The position numbers were made by a program, and so were the translations under genes. Positions 26,147-34,587 of a stretch of DNA of 64,000 nt are shown in pieces. Position 1 is the stretch's first letter, and each line of letters begins with the position of its first letter. The notes under the pieces were generated by a model that was not told where the DNA came from, made no database searches, and saw only the letters and a program-made list of their open reading frames with translations. Source of the DNA: Paractinoplanes aksuensis (GTDB lineage Bacteria > Actinomycetota > Actinomycetes > Mycobacteriales > Micromonosporaceae). The stretch is from positions 1 to 64,000 of the forward strand of contig NZ_JAMYJR010000006.1 of assembly GCF_024137025.1 (NCBI RefSeq). Reading direction: 5' to 3'.

Positions 26147-27256
26147 TCAGCTGTAGTTCAGGGAGAAGCTGTTGGTGGTGAAGTTGGACTGGCCGGCCGT
26201 GCCGGTGATCTCGAAGCCGAACTGGAGTTCGCCCACGGTCACGTTGCCCCACCAGTTGTTGGTGCGCAGCCAGTTCATGATGGCCAGCAGGTCGATCGTG
26301 CCCGAGTTGGTGTTCGTGCGGATGAACGAGAAGACCGCGTTGGCGCCGTTCGAGCCGCGGTACACGTTCCAGGTGTGACCGCCGACCGAGAGGTTGCGGA
26401 CGTTCGGCACGGCCCCGTTGGCGTCGTACTGTTCGGCGATCGGGCCGACCGCGCCGTGCTGGTTGGTCCAGATCATCACTTCGTACGCGTGGTTGTCGGC
26501 CCAGATGTCGTACGTGGTGGCGTAGTCGCCGTCGGCCGGCACCGACACGTTGAACGAGCTGGTCACCGATGACAGCGAGCTGAGCGTCCGGTTGAGCGTC
26601 TTGCCGGTGTTCAGGTACGACTTCACGCCGCTGGTCCGCGGATGGTTGGCCACGACACCGAAGTTGGTGCCGCTGCGGGCCCAGATCGTCTGCGACCCGG
26701 CGCCGCCGCCCCAGATGTTGTTGTAGAGCGTGTACCCGTTGTTGGTCCACGACGCCCACTGGCCCGAGTCGACCCAGGCCGCGTCGGACGGCACGCCGTT
26801 GCCGCCCGCGGGCGGGGGAGTGGTCGGTGTCGCCGGCGGGTTGGTCGTGGTGGCGCCGGTGCAGGCCGTGCCGTTGAGCGTGAACGCCGTCGGCACGCTG
26901 TTGGTGCTGCTCGCGGAGCCGTTGAAGCCGAACGACACGGTTCCGTTGGTGCTGATCGCCCCGTTGTAGCCGGCGTTGCGGGCCGTCACCGTCGAGCCGC
27001 TCTGACTCACGGCGGCGTTCCACGATTGTGTGATGGTCTGACCGTTGGCGTACGACCACACCAGCGTCCACGAGGACAGCGGGTCCCCGAGGTTGGTGAT
27101 CGTCACGTTGGCCCCGAACCCGCCCGGCCATGAACTGCTGACCGCGTAGGCGACCCGGCACCCGGCCGCCGCCGACGCGGGGAGGGCGGTGAGGACGGCC
27201 GCCCCTCCCGCGACGACGGCCACGGCCGTGGATAGCGCAAGAACACGTCTGCGCAT
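26147..27256 (-). CDS. Secreted GH12 endoglucanase/xyloglucanase with N-terminal CBM2
   Basis: A 369-residue secreted enzyme. An Arg-rich signal peptide ends ALPASAAA (residues 1-31). A family 2 cellulose-binding module follows, beginning with CRVAYAVSSSWPGGFGANVT and closing at LNGTAC (about residues 33-131). A Thr/Pro linker leads to a GH12 domain (about 148-369) with the nucleophile in YEVMIWTNQHG (Glu near 260) and the acid/base in FGFEITGTAG (Glu near 347). It cleaves beta-1,4-glucan or xyloglucan outside the cell. The start ATG 27256 has AGGGG upstream. The gene is divergent from the arabinofuranosidase gene, and a LacI-type palindrome lies 29 bases before its start. Confidence 0.93.
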   Translation of the reverse strand: MRRRVLALSTAVAVVAGGAAVLTALPASAAAGCRVAYAVSSSWPGGFGANVTITNLGDPLSSWTLVWSYANGQTITQSWNAAVSQSGSTVTARNAGYNGAISTNGTVSFGFNGSASSTNSVPTAFTLNGTACTGATTTNPPATPTTPPPAGGNGVPSDAAWVDSGQWASWTNNGYTLYNNIWGGGAGSQTIWARSGTNFGVVANHPRTSGVKSYLNTGKTLNRTLSSLSSVTSSFNVSVPADGDYATTYDIWADNHAYEVMIWTNQHGAVGPIAEQYDANGAVPNVRNLSVGGHTWNVYRGSNGANAVFSFIRTNTNSGTIDLLAIMNWLRTNNWWGNVTVGELQFGFEITGTAGQSNFTTNSFSLNYS

Positions 27257-27284
27257 GGTGTCCCCTCTGTTCCGGACGCCCAAT

Positions 27285-27298
27285 CGAAGCGCTTCGAC
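27285..27298 (-). promoter_or_regulatory. LacI-type operator TCGAAGCGCTTCGA
   Basis: A perfect 14-bp palindrome with a central CG sits 29 bases upstream of the GH12 start. Its architecture resembles the CebR/CelR operator class (TGGGAGCGCTCCCA) with different outer bases, so a related LacI-family regulator is likely. Confidence 0.6.
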
Positions 27299-27387
27299 GG
27301 TGGCATCAAGCGTCGAAGGACGTCAATGTATGTGTGCCGAGATGCTAGAACCTGCCGTGGCGCACGGCAACCGCTTGACGGGCAAAT

Positions 27388-27401
27388 TGTTATCGTTAAC
27401 A
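27388..27401 (+). promoter_or_regulatory. LacI-type operator TGTTATCGTTAACA
   Basis: TGTTA/TAACA arms flank TCGT, 49 bases upstream of the arabinofuranosidase start. TGTTAnCGnTAACA-like sites are typical of LacI-family regulators of arabinose or xylose genes in actinomycetes. It differs from the site serving the GH12 gene. Confidence 0.6.
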
Positions 27402-27450
27402 CTACGGTGAACTGGGTAGGCAGCCATCAATCAGAGGGGTCAAGCCGACG

Positions 27451-28875
27451 ATGAGACGTGTTCTGACTCTGCTCGCCGCGGTCATCCTGCTGGCGACGGT
27501 GGCGCCCGCGACGCCCGCGATGGCTGCGCCGCCGGTCGGGTACACCAATCCGATCGCCAATCAGCGGGCCGACACCCACGTGTGGAAGCACACCGACGGC
27601 TACTACTACATGACCGCGACCGTTCCCGAGTACGACCGGATCGTGCTGCGCCGGGCCACGACCGTGCAGGGCCTGGCGTCCGCGAGCGAAACGGTGATCT
27701 GGCGTAAACACGCGAGTGGCGAGATGAGCGCCAATATCTGGGCGCCGGAGATTCACTTCATCGACGGCAAGTGGTACGTCTACTTCACGGCCGGGCGCGC
27801 GGACGACCGGTTCCGCATCCGGATGTACGTACTGGAAAGCTCTTCGGCCAACCCGCTGACCGGCGCCTGGACCGAACGCGGGCGGATCGTCACGGCCTGG
27901 GACACGTTCTCGCTCGACGAGACGACGTTCGTGCACAACGGCGTCCGTTATCTGGCCTGGGCGCAGCAGGAGCCGGGTATCTCGACCAACTCCAACCTCT
28001 ATCTGGCGCGGATGAGCAACCCGTGGACGATCACGGGCACTCCCGTTCGCCTGGCCGTGCCGACGCTGGCTTGGGAGACCCGGGGGTACGCGGTGAACGA
28101 GGGCCCGGCCGTGATCGTGCGTAACGGCCGCGTATTCATGACGTATTCGGCCAGTGCCACCGACGCCAACTATTGCCTCGGGCTGCTCACCGCCTCGGCC
28201 ACCGCGAATCTGCTCAGCGCCTCGTCGTGGACGAAGAACCCGAACCCGGTTTTCGTCAGCAATGCGGCTACCGGACAGTACGGTCCCGGACACAATTCGT
28301 TCACCGTCTCGGAGGACGGGCAGAGCGACCTGATCGTCTATCACGACCGCAATTACCGGGACATCAGCGGCGACCCGCTCAACGACCCGAACCGCCGCAC
28401 TCGCGTGCAGAAGTTCTATTGGAACAACGACGGCACCCCGAACTTCGGCATCCCGATTCCCGACGGCCTTCATCCCGTACGCCTGCGGTCGCACAACTTC
28501 GCCGACCGTTACCTGCGTCACTGGGAGTTCCGGGCCCGACTCGACCCGAACGTGACCGCGCTCGCCGACTCGCAGTTCCGGATCGTCCCCGGTCTGGCCG
28601 GCGGCGGATCGGTGTCGCTCGAATCGACCAACTATCCCGGCTACTACCTGCGCCACCGCAACAACGAGGCCTGGGTCGACCGCTCCGACGGCTCCGCCCT
28701 GTTCAAGGCCGACGCCAGCTTCCAGCGCCGCACCGGGCTGGCCGACTCGGCCGGTGTCTCTTTCGAGTCGACCAACTTCCCGGGCCGTTATCTGCGTCAC
28801 GTCAACTATCTGCTCCGGCTCGAGACCGCGCCGGACGCCGTGAGCCGCAGCGACGCGACGTTCCACCTGGAGTGA
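27451..28875 (+). CDS. Secreted GH43 alpha-L-arabinofuranosidase-like enzyme with AbfB (CBM42) domain
   Basis: A 474-residue secreted glycosidase. The signal peptide ends near ATPAMAAPP (residue 26). The five-bladed GH43 domain (about 28-330) shows the early Asp in QRADTHVW, the middle Asp region WDTFSLDETTFV and the catalytic Glu in AVNEGPAVIV. The C-terminal AbfB/CBM42 domain (about 340-474) carries LESTNYPGYYLRHRNN and FESTNFPGRYLRHVNY, which bind arabinofuranose side chains. It should remove arabinose from arabinoxylan or arabinan and act together with the divergent GH12 enzyme. The start ATG 27451 is preceded by AGAGGGG. Confidence 0.88.
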   Translation: MRRVLTLLAAVILLATVAPATPAMAAPPVGYTNPIANQRADTHVWKHTDGYYYMTATVPEYDRIVLRRATTVQGLASASETVIWRKHASGEMSANIWAPEIHFIDGKWYVYFTAGRADDRFRIRMYVLESSSANPLTGAWTERGRIVTAWDTFSLDETTFVHNGVRYLAWAQQEPGISTNSNLYLARMSNPWTITGTPVRLAVPTLAWETRGYAVNEGPAVIVRNGRVFMTYSASATDANYCLGLLTASATANLLSASSWTKNPNPVFVSNAATGQYGPGHNSFTVSEDGQSDLIVYHDRNYRDISGDPLNDPNRRTRVQKFYWNNDGTPNFGIPIPDGLHPVRLRSHNFADRYLRHWEFRARLDPNVTALADSQFRIVPGLAGGGSVSLESTNYPGYYLRHRNNEAWVDRSDGSALFKADASFQRRTGLADSAGVSFESTNFPGRYLRHVNYLLRLETAPDAVSRSDATFHLE

Positions 28876-28893
28876 GGGCCCGCTCCGGCTGCG

Positions 28894-28909
28894 GTTAGGC
28901 TTTCCTAAC
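28894..28909 (+). promoter_or_regulatory. Iron-box-like inverted repeat upstream of DUF3159 gene
   Basis: GTTAGG-CTTT-CCTAAC is a perfect 6-bp-arm dyad 32 bases before ATG 28942. Thirteen of 15 bases match the last 15 positions of the IdeR/DtxR box TTAGGTTAGGCTAACCTAA, but the first four consensus bases are missing. Confidence 0.35.
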
Positions 28910-28941
28910 TGTCGAGCCGCCGAGCGGACGGGGTGTGGGGG

Positions 28942-29601
28942 ATGACGCAGCCGGAGTCGCTGTCGCAGCTGCTCAACGGGCGGCGGGCCGCGGTCGACGC
29001 CACGGTGCCGGCGGTTGGTTTCGTCGTCGGCTGGCTGGCCACCGGCCAGTCGATCTGGGCCGGCGCCGCCGTGGCGGTCGTGTGCGCGATCGCCATCTCG
29101 ATCTGGCGCCTGCGCCGCGGCGAGAAGCCCCGCGCGGTGCTGATCGGCCTGCTCGCCGTGTGCGTGGCCGCGCTGATCGCCCTGCGCACCGGCCGGGCCG
29201 AGGACTTCTTCCTGATCCAGCTGCTGAGCAACGCGGCCAGCGCGCTGGCCTGGGCAGTCAGCATCGTGATCCGCTGGCCGCTGCTGGGCCTGATCGTCGG
29301 GGCCGTGCTGGGCCAGAAGACCCGCTGGCGCCGCGACCCGGCCCTGCTCCGCTCGTACAGCCTGGCCAGCTGGTTCTGGGTGCTGCAGTACCTGATCCGG
29401 CTGGCCGTCTTCCTGCCCCTCTACGCCGCGGGTCAGGTCGTCGCGCTCGGCGTGGCCCGGATCGCCCTGACCTGGCCCCTGGTCGCCGCCTGTCTGGCTG
29501 TGAGCTGGTGGGTCATCCGCCGCACCCTGCCCGCCGGCCACCCCGGCCTGCGCCACCCGCAGACCGACGCCCGGCCCACCGAGGTGTCGCAGGAAAAATG
29601 A
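28942..29601 (+). CDS. DUF3159 family membrane protein
   Basis: A 219-residue multi-pass protein of the actinobacterial DUF3159 family. It starts ESLSQLLNGRRAAVDATVPA, then has about six helices, with the conserved RWPLLGLIVGAVLGQKTRWR segment and the aromatic SYSLASWFWVLQYLIRL. Its function is unknown. In Streptomyces and mycobacteria the family often neighbours potassium-uptake or OB-fold genes, which I do not see here. ATG 28942 is chosen; a GTG nine bases upstream is also in frame. The inverted repeat at 28894-28909 may control it. Confidence 0.8.
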   Translation: MTQPESLSQLLNGRRAAVDATVPAVGFVVGWLATGQSIWAGAAVAVVCAIAISIWRLRRGEKPRAVLIGLLAVCVAALIALRTGRAEDFFLIQLLSNAASALAWAVSIVIRWPLLGLIVGAVLGQKTRWRRDPALLRSYSLASWFWVLQYLIRLAVFLPLYAAGQVVALGVARIALTWPLVAACLAVSWWVIRRTLPAGHPGLRHPQTDARPTEVSQEK

Positions 29602-29625
29602 TTGCCGAGGGACAAGTGGGGGTAC
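29600..29625 (+). promoter_or_regulatory. SigB-type promoter of the csbD-like gene
   Basis: GATT (29600-29603), a 16-base spacer and GGGTAC (29620-29625) match the Streptomyces SigB consensus GNNT-N14-16-GGGTAC/T. The start codon lies 36 bases downstream. CsbD proteins are SigB-dependent in Bacillus. Confidence 0.5.
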
Positions 29626-29660
29626 TCCACAGTCGTTGGCACGACGATGTGGAGGCTGTC

Positions 29661-29834
29661 ATGGCATTCGATGACAAGGTCGACAACAAGGCCGAGGAGT
29701 TCGGCGGCAAGGTCAAGGAGGGCGTCGGCCGCGCCACGGACGACGAGCAGCTCGAGGCCGAGGGTAAGGCCGACCAGAGCAGCTCGAAGATCAAGCAGGC
29801 CGTGGAGAACGTCAAGGACGCCTTCAAGTCCTGA
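29661..29834 (+). CDS. CsbD-like general stress protein
   Basis: A 57-residue hydrophilic, Lys/Glu-rich protein of the CsbD family, with KAEEFGGKVKEGVGRATDDE and AEGKADQSSSKIKQAVENVK. Such proteins are small helical general-stress proteins of unknown biochemistry, induced through SigB-type regulators. ATG 29661 has a clear GGAGG nine bases upstream. The gene is monocistronic between a SigB-type promoter and a strong terminator. Confidence 0.88.
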   Translation: MAFDDKVDNKAEEFGGKVKEGVGRATDDEQLEAEGKADQSSSKIKQAVENVKDAFKS

Positions 29835-29847
29835 CCCGGCGGCACCA

Positions 29848-29886
29848 GTCGAAAGGCCCGTGGCTCACCAGCCGCGGGCCTTCGAC
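29848..29886 (+). terminator. Strong terminator of the csbD-like gene
   Basis: Arms 29848-29865 and 29870-29886 pair with only minor mismatch (GTCGAAAGGCCC with GGGCC-TTCGAC) around a CACC loop and are followed by GTTTGTC. Confidence 0.8.
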
Positions 29887-30088
29887 GTTTGTCTAATTAT
29901 CCGCCGCAGAATGCATTCTTAGCCGCGGAAATGCCGTTGCAAATGGTTACTTAATAGTAGGGTCGGCCATTCGTACCATCCACCGTGGATGAACGGGCAA
30001 CATCGACACCGATATAAATCTGCACGCGTCCGGGAACCGTGTCTCCCGTCGACGGGGCGACGCTCACGCCCCCAAACGAGGAGTTTCC

Positions 30089-30667
30089 ATGCTCAACACG
30101 AAGCGTTCCCGGGTCCGCGCCGCCGCCGGGGTGGGGATGGCGGCCGTGGTCGCCACCGTCGGCGCCGTGACCTTCAACGCCTCGGCCGCCGAGCAGGCCG
30201 CCGTCGCGCCGGCCGCCGTCGGGCCCGATGCCCGCGCCGTGTCGATCCCGGGCATCCCGGCCGCGATCAAGCCGCCGAAGGGGGCCAAGCCGACCGGCGC
30301 CTACTTCGTCGCCTCCGGCACCCAGACCTACACCTGCACCGGCGGGGTCTTCACCGGCGCGTCCGTGCCCGAGGCCCAGCTGATCGGCACCGGCGGCCGC
30401 GTCCACCACTTCGGCGGCCCGAGCTGGCAGTCGACCCGCGACAACTCGCTGGTCAAGGCCAAGAAGGTGGCCGAGAGCCCGCGCGCCGGCACGATCCCCG
30501 AGCTGCTGCTCGAGGTCACCGAGAAGTCCGGCAGCGGCGTCCTGGGCACCTCGACCCACATCAGCCGCCTGCTCACCTCGGGCGGCACCGCCCCGGCCGG
30601 CGCGTGCACCGACGGCGCGACCAAGGCCGTCAAGTACGGCGCGATCTACGTCTTCTGGAAGGCCTGA
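30089..30667 (+). CDS. Secreted DUF3455-like protein
   Basis: A 192-residue secreted protein with an N-terminal signal peptide (Arg/Lys then GVGMAAVVATVGAVTFNASAAE). The mature part resembles DUF3455, with GTQTYTCTGGVF, PEAQLIGTGGRVHHFGGPSW and the C-terminal GACTDGATKAVKYGAIYVFW. The family is secreted and of unknown function. The start ATG 30089 has GAGGAG upstream. The AT-rich stretch 29895-29960 probably contains its promoter. A terminator follows. Confidence 0.8.
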   Translation: MLNTKRSRVRAAAGVGMAAVVATVGAVTFNASAAEQAAVAPAAVGPDARAVSIPGIPAAIKPPKGAKPTGAYFVASGTQTYTCTGGVFTGASVPEAQLIGTGGRVHHFGGPSWQSTRDNSLVKAKKVAESPRAGTIPELLLEVTEKSGSGVLGTSTHISRLLTSGGTAPAGACTDGATKAVKYGAIYVFWKA

Positions 30668-30676
30668 CGCTCCGCG

Positions 30677-30709
30677 GCCCGGCGCTCCGAGGGGGCGCCG
30701 GGCCTTTTC
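30677..30709 (+). terminator. Intrinsic terminator after the DUF3455-like gene
   Basis: GGCCCGGCGCTCC pairs with GGGCGCCGGGCC across a short GAGG loop and is followed by TTTTC, a canonical terminator that is unusually complete for this genome. Confidence 0.8.
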
Positions 30710-30822
30710 GTGACAGGCAGAAGGAAAGTTGTCGTTCATCACGAAGTGCTGTCGAAGACCACCTCACCGGGCATAGCTTGGCCGCTGGGAGCACTCCCAG
30801 CAGAGACTGAGCGGAGACCGGC

Positions 30823-31647
30823 ATGGGTTACGTAACCACTTCCGACGGCGTCGAGATCTTCTACAAGGACTGGGGCTCGGGGCAGCCCATCGTCTTCAGC
30901 CACGGGTGGCCGCTGTCGGCCGACGACTGGGACACCCAAATGCTTTTCTTCCTGAGCAAGGGCTACCGGGTGGTCGCGGCCGACCGCCGCGGGCACGGCC
31001 GGTCCACTCAGGTCAGTGACGGTCACGACATGGACCACTACGCCGACGACCTCAAGGCCGTCGTGGACCACCTCGACCTGCGCGACGCGATCCACGTCGG
31101 CCACTCGACCGGCGGCGGCGAGGTCGCGCACTACATCGCCCGCCACGGCGAGGAACGGGTGGCCCGGGCCGTGCTGATCAGCGCGGTACCGCCCCTCATG
31201 CTGCAGACCGAGGCCAACCCGGGCGGCCTGCCCAAGAGCGTCTTCGAGGGGCTGCAGCAGCAGCTGGCCGCGAACCGGGCGGGCTTCTACCGGGAATTCG
31301 CGGCCAACCCGTTCTACGGCTACAACCGGGAGGGCGCCGAGCCGTCCGAGGCGGTCATCCAGAACTGGTGGCGGCAGGGCATGATGGGCGGCGCCAAGGC
31401 CCACTACGACGGCATCGTCGCGTTCTCGGAGACCGACTTCACCGAGGACCTCAAGAAAATCACCGTGCCGGTTCTGGTCATGCACGGCACCGACGACCAG
31501 ATCGTGCCCTACGCGGACGCCGCTCCGCTGTCGGTGAAGCTGGTGAAGAACGGCACGCTGAAGTCGTACGAGGGCTTCCCGCACGGCATGCCGACGACCA
31601 ACGCCGACACGATCAACAACGACCTGCTGGAGTGGCTGCAGTCCTGA
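30823..31647 (+). CDS. Alpha/beta hydrolase, cofactor-free haloperoxidase (perhydrolase) type
   Basis: A 274-residue cytoplasmic alpha/beta hydrolase closest to the non-haem chloroperoxidase/perhydrolase group. The oxyanion strand is [13 protein letters not shown], the nucleophile elbow [12 protein letters not shown], the acid [11 protein letters not shown] and the histidine GFPHGMPTT. Such enzymes hydrolyse esters and can make peracids, giving apparent haloperoxidase activity; the natural substrate is unknown. The start ATG 30823 gives [18 protein letters not shown], the typical N-terminus. A terminator hairpin follows at once. Confidence 0.88.
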   Translation: MGYVTTSDGVEIFYKDWGSGQPIVFSHGWPLSADDWDTQMLFFLSKGYRVVAADRRGHGRSTQVSDGHDMDHYADDLKAVVDHLDLRDAIHVGHSTGGGEVAHYIARHGEERVARAVLISAVPPLMLQTEANPGGLPKSVFEGLQQQLAANRAGFYREFAANPFYGYNREGAEPSEAVIQNWWRQGMMGGAKAHYDGIVAFSETDFTEDLKKITVPVLVMHGTDDQIVPYADAAPLSVKLVKNGTLKSYEGFPHGMPTTNADTINNDLLEWLQS

Positions 31648-31656
31648 CGCCGGTGT

Positions 31657-31682
31657 TCCCCGGGGACCTGTGTCCCCGGGGA
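31657..31682 (+). terminator. Hairpin after the perhydrolase gene
   Basis: TCCCCGGGGAC (31657-31667) and its exact complement (31672-31682) enclose the loop CTGT. The hairpin lies nine bases after the stop. Confidence 0.65.
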
Positions 31683-31723
31683 TGCGGTCCGTAATTGGCG
31701 GCTTGCCTCTATTGTCGTCCCCG

Positions 31724-32665
31724 ATGAAGTCGCTTTCGAAGTTCCTCGTCGCGCTGACCGCCACCGTGGTCGCCGGGGCGGTGAGCACGCCGGCCCACGC
31801 GATCGCCGACGGTGACGGCGTGCCCGACGGAAAGTACGAGTTCGCGGTCAAGATCGACGACATCGGCATCCCGACCGCCGACGGGAGCAAGCGGAACAGC
31901 TCGTGCTCGGGCGGGCTGATCTCGCCGCACTGGGTGCTGACCGCGGGCCACTGCTTCAAGGACGAGAACGACAAGCGCGTCTCGCGCACGGTGGCCGACA
32001 AAACGATCGCCACCATCGGCCGGGCCGACCTCAAGGGCAAGGCCGGGTTCACGGCCAACGTCGTCGAGGTGCGCCAGCACGGGGACGCCGACGTGGCGCT
32101 GGCCCGGCTCGACAAGGCGATCACCGCCATCACCCCGCTCAAGCTCAACCGCAAGAAGCCCACCGACGGTCAGAAGCTGCGGCTGGCCGGGTTCGGCCTG
32201 ACCAGTGGCACCGCCAAGAAGACGGCCTCGCGGCTGCAGACCGGCCAGTTCGAGGTCACCTCGGTGCGCAAGATCGAGCTGGGCGTCGAGGGCATCGCCC
32301 CGCGCCGGACCACCAGCGCGTGCCCGCACGACTCGGGCGGCCCGTACTTCACCGACGCCAAGCCGGCCGTGGTGGTCGCCGTGGTCAGCCGGGGCCCGCG
32401 CTGCCCGCACAGCGGCGCCGATACCTCGACCCGGGTCGACGCGATCGCGCCCTGGATCCTCTCGGTCGTCGGGGCCGACCTGAAGCCCAAGCCGACGCCG
32501 TCCAAGACTCGTCCCGCGCCGACGAAGGTCGCCGCTCCGCAGAAACAGGTGAGCGAGCCCACACCGCCACTTCTCTGGATCGCCGCGATACCCCTGGTTC
32601 TGCTGGTCGGGGCGCTTCTCGTGTGGAGCCTGAGGCCGCGCAAGGGGATCCACCGCCGCCGCTGA
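31724..32665 (+). CDS. Membrane-anchored trypsin-like serine protease
   Basis: A 313-residue S1-family protease. The signal peptide is MKSLSKFLVALTATVVAGAV ending at PAHA. The triad is visible as His in VLTAGHCF (near residue 76), Asp in DADVALARLD (near 123) and Ser in CPHDSGGPYF (near 204). A Pro/Lys/Thr-rich spacer leads to a C-terminal membrane helix (LLWIAAIPLVLLVGALLVWS) and a basic tail, so the enzyme is tethered on the outer face of the membrane rather than released. ATG 31724 is chosen because it starts the signal peptide. A hairpin overlaps the stop. Confidence 0.88.
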   Translation: MKSLSKFLVALTATVVAGAVSTPAHAIADGDGVPDGKYEFAVKIDDIGIPTADGSKRNSSCSGGLISPHWVLTAGHCFKDENDKRVSRTVADKTIATIGRADLKGKAGFTANVVEVRQHGDADVALARLDKAITAITPLKLNRKKPTDGQKLRLAGFGLTSGTAKKTASRLQTGQFEVTSVRKIELGVEGIAPRRTTSACPHDSGGPYFTDAKPAVVVAVVSRGPRCPHSGADTSTRVDAIAPWILSVVGADLKPKPTPSKTRPAPTKVAAPQKQVSEPTPPLLWIAAIPLVLLVGALLVWSLRPRKGIHRRR

Positions 32666-32681
32666 CACCGCTGTGTCAGCG
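32660..32681 (+). terminator. Hairpin overlapping the protease stop codon
   Basis: CGCTGACAC (32660-32668) and GTGTCAGCG (32673-32681) are exact complements with a four-base loop; the TGA stop lies in the left arm. Without a U-tract its role as a terminator is uncertain. Confidence 0.45.
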
Positions 32682-32770
32682 ATATGTGCGCGGAATGTCA
32701 GCCCCTCGCGGGAGCCTTCTCGTCGAGAGCGGGCGCCATACGGCGTTGCTCGCGACGGGAGGAAAGTGAC

Positions 32771-33763
32771 ATGAGTGACCTCGTGGTGCGCGCGGAGGGA
32801 CTCCGCAAGCGCTTCGGAAAGACCCAGGCACTCGACGGGGTGGACCTCGCGATGCGCCGGGGCACGGTGCTCGGCGTGCTCGGGCCGAACGGCGCCGGCA
32901 AGACCACGGCCGTGCGTGTGCTGGCCACGCTGCTGCGGCCGGACGAGGGCCGGGCCGAGGTGGCCGGCATCGACGTGCTCAAGGAGCCGGCCCGGGTCCG
33001 CCGGCGGATCGGCCTGACCGGCCAGTACGCCAGCGTCGACGAGGATCTGACCGGCACCCAGAACCTGGTGCTGATCGGCCGGCTGCTCGACCTGACGACC
33101 CGTGACGCCAAGAAGCGGGCGGCCGAACTGCTCGAGTGGTTCGACCTGACCGAGGCCGCGGGCCGGATGGCCAAGACCTATTCCGGCGGCATGCGGCGCC
33201 GTCTCGACCTCGCGGCCAGCCTCGTCGGCCACCCCGAGGTGATTTTCCTGGACGAGCCGACGACCGGCCTCGACCCGGCCAAGCGCGAGGACATGTGGGG
33301 CGTCGTGCGCACCCAGGTCACGCAGGGCTCGAGCGTGCTGCTCACGACGCAGTACCTCGAGGAGGCCGACGCGCTGGCCGACGAGATCGTGGTGATCAAC
33401 CACGGCAAGGTGATCGCCCACGACACCCCCGACGGGCTCAAGCGCCGCGTCGGTGGCCTCACCCTGAGCGTCCGCCCGGCCGACCCGGCCAAGGTGCCCG
33501 ACACGCTGCGCGTGCTGGACGCGGTGGCCGCCCCCGGCACCAGCGCGTCGGCCGAGACGGCCGCGGGCGCCCGCCCCGGCGCCGTCAGCGTGCCCGTGAC
33601 CAGCGACCTGGCCCTCGACGAGGCTGTGCCGGCGCTGCGCCGGGCCGGCGTCGAGGTCATCGACTTCGGCCTGCACCTGCCCAGCCTTGACGAGGTGTTC
33701 CACGCCCTCACCGAGGGCACCCCCGCGCCCGCCGCGTCGACCAAGGAGAACGAGCTCGTATGA
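32771..33763 (+). CDS. DrrA-type ABC exporter ATPase
   Basis: A 330-residue ATPase of the DrrA/daunorubicin-resistance class, which drives export of drugs or lipids. Motifs: Walker A GPNGAGKTT, Q-loop GLTGQYASVDEDLTG, signature YSGGMRRRLDLA, Walker B VIFLDEPTTGLDP and the switch TTQYLEEAD. The 110-residue C-terminal extension (from about residue 220) is typical of DrrA and contacts the permease. ATG 32771 follows GGGAGGAAAG. The stop overlaps the permease start (ATGA). Confidence 0.92.
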   Translation: MSDLVVRAEGLRKRFGKTQALDGVDLAMRRGTVLGVLGPNGAGKTTAVRVLATLLRPDEGRAEVAGIDVLKEPARVRRRIGLTGQYASVDEDLTGTQNLVLIGRLLDLTTRDAKKRAAELLEWFDLTEAAGRMAKTYSGGMRRRLDLAASLVGHPEVIFLDEPTTGLDPAKREDMWGVVRTQVTQGSSVLLTTQYLEEADALADEIVVINHGKVIAHDTPDGLKRRVGGLTLSVRPADPAKVPDTLRVLDAVAAPGTSASAETAAGARPGAVSVPVTSDLALDEAVPALRRAGVEVIDFGLHLPSLDEVFHALTEGTPAPAASTKENELV

Positions 33764-34587
33764 CCACCCTCGACGTACCCACCCGCGGCTTCACCGGCGA
33801 CATCGACCGTCCACGCGGCGGCGCGCTAGCGGCATTAGTGCGCCACAGCGTGGCGCTGGCCCGGCGCAGTCTGATCAAGACATTGCGTACGCCCGAAGCG
33901 CTGATCGACGTGACCGTGCAGCCAGTGATCTTCCTGCTGCTGTTCACCTACCTGTTCGGCGGGGCCATCGGGGCCGGCGACCGCGGCGCGTACCTGCAGT
34001 TCCTGCTGCCCGGTCTGCTGGCCCAGTCGCTGGCGCTGGGCGGCATCGCGCTCGGCCAGAACCTGAACGCCGACATCGAGAAGGGTGTCTTCGACCGCTT
34101 CCGCTCGCTGCCCGTGGCCCGGTCGGCGCCCCTGGTCGGCGCGGTCTCGGCCGACATCGTGCGCTACCTGACGGTCTGCGTGTTCATGCTGGGCTTCGGC
34201 ACGCTGATGGGCTTCCGGGTCGAGACCGGCTTCGTGCCGACGGTGGCCGCGGTGGCGTTGTCCATCGGCTTCGGCCTGTGCTTCTGCTGGATCTCGGTCT
34301 GGGTCGGCATGCTGGTCCGCACCCCGGGCGCCGTACAGGGAGTGATGTTCCTGCTGATCTTCCCACTGTCCTTCGGCAGCAACGTCTTCGTGCAGACCAG
34401 CACGCTGCCCGGCTGGCTGCAGGCCTTCGTGTCGGTCAACCCGATCACCCCGCTGGTCTCGACCATCCGCGGCCTGCTGATCGGCGGCCCGGTGGCCCAC
34501 AACCTGACGGTCACCCTGGCCTGGATGGCCGGCCTGCTGGTGGTCTTCGTGCCGCTGGCCCTGCGCGCCTACGCCCGGCGGGCCTGA
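33760..34587 (+). CDS. DrrB-type ABC exporter permease
   Basis: A 275-residue ABC-2 permease with six membrane helices, including TVQPVIFLLLFTYLFGGAIG, ADIVRYLTVCVFMLGFGTLM and the C-terminal LAWMAGLLVVFVPLALRAY. It partners the preceding ATPase, with which it overlaps by four bases. Codon 26 is TTA (33835-33837), next to a CTA at codon 23. TTA is very rare in such genomes and would make translation depend on the bldA-type tRNA if the host uses that system. The 3' end overlaps the convergent AfsR-like gene by 19 bases. Confidence 0.92.
   Translation: MTTLDVPTRGFTGDIDRPRGGALAALVRHSVALARRSLIKTLRTPEALIDVTVQPVIFLLLFTYLFGGAIGAGDRGAYLQFLLPGLLAQSLALGGIALGQNLNADIEKGVFDRFRSLPVARSAPLVGAVSADIVRYLTVCVFMLGFGTLMGFRVETGFVPTVAAVALSIGFGLCFCWISVWVGMLVRTPGAVQGVMFLLIFPLSFGSNVFVQTSTLPGWLQAFVSVNPITPLVSTIRGLLIGGPVAHNLTVTLAWMAGLLVVFVPLALRAYARRA

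Noticed and set aside
24403..27161. Long Pro/His/Arg repeat proteins encoded across the 25-26 kb repeats
   Set aside because: Mixed 20- and 21-bp units do not keep a frame, the frames run through the GH12 gene or the reductase, and no ribosome site supports them.
4045..34587. Identical 19-base convergent overlaps at 4045-4063 and 34569-34587 next to both AfsR-like genes
   Set aside because: The two overlaps share length but not sequence or orientation logic, so I regard this as coincidence.
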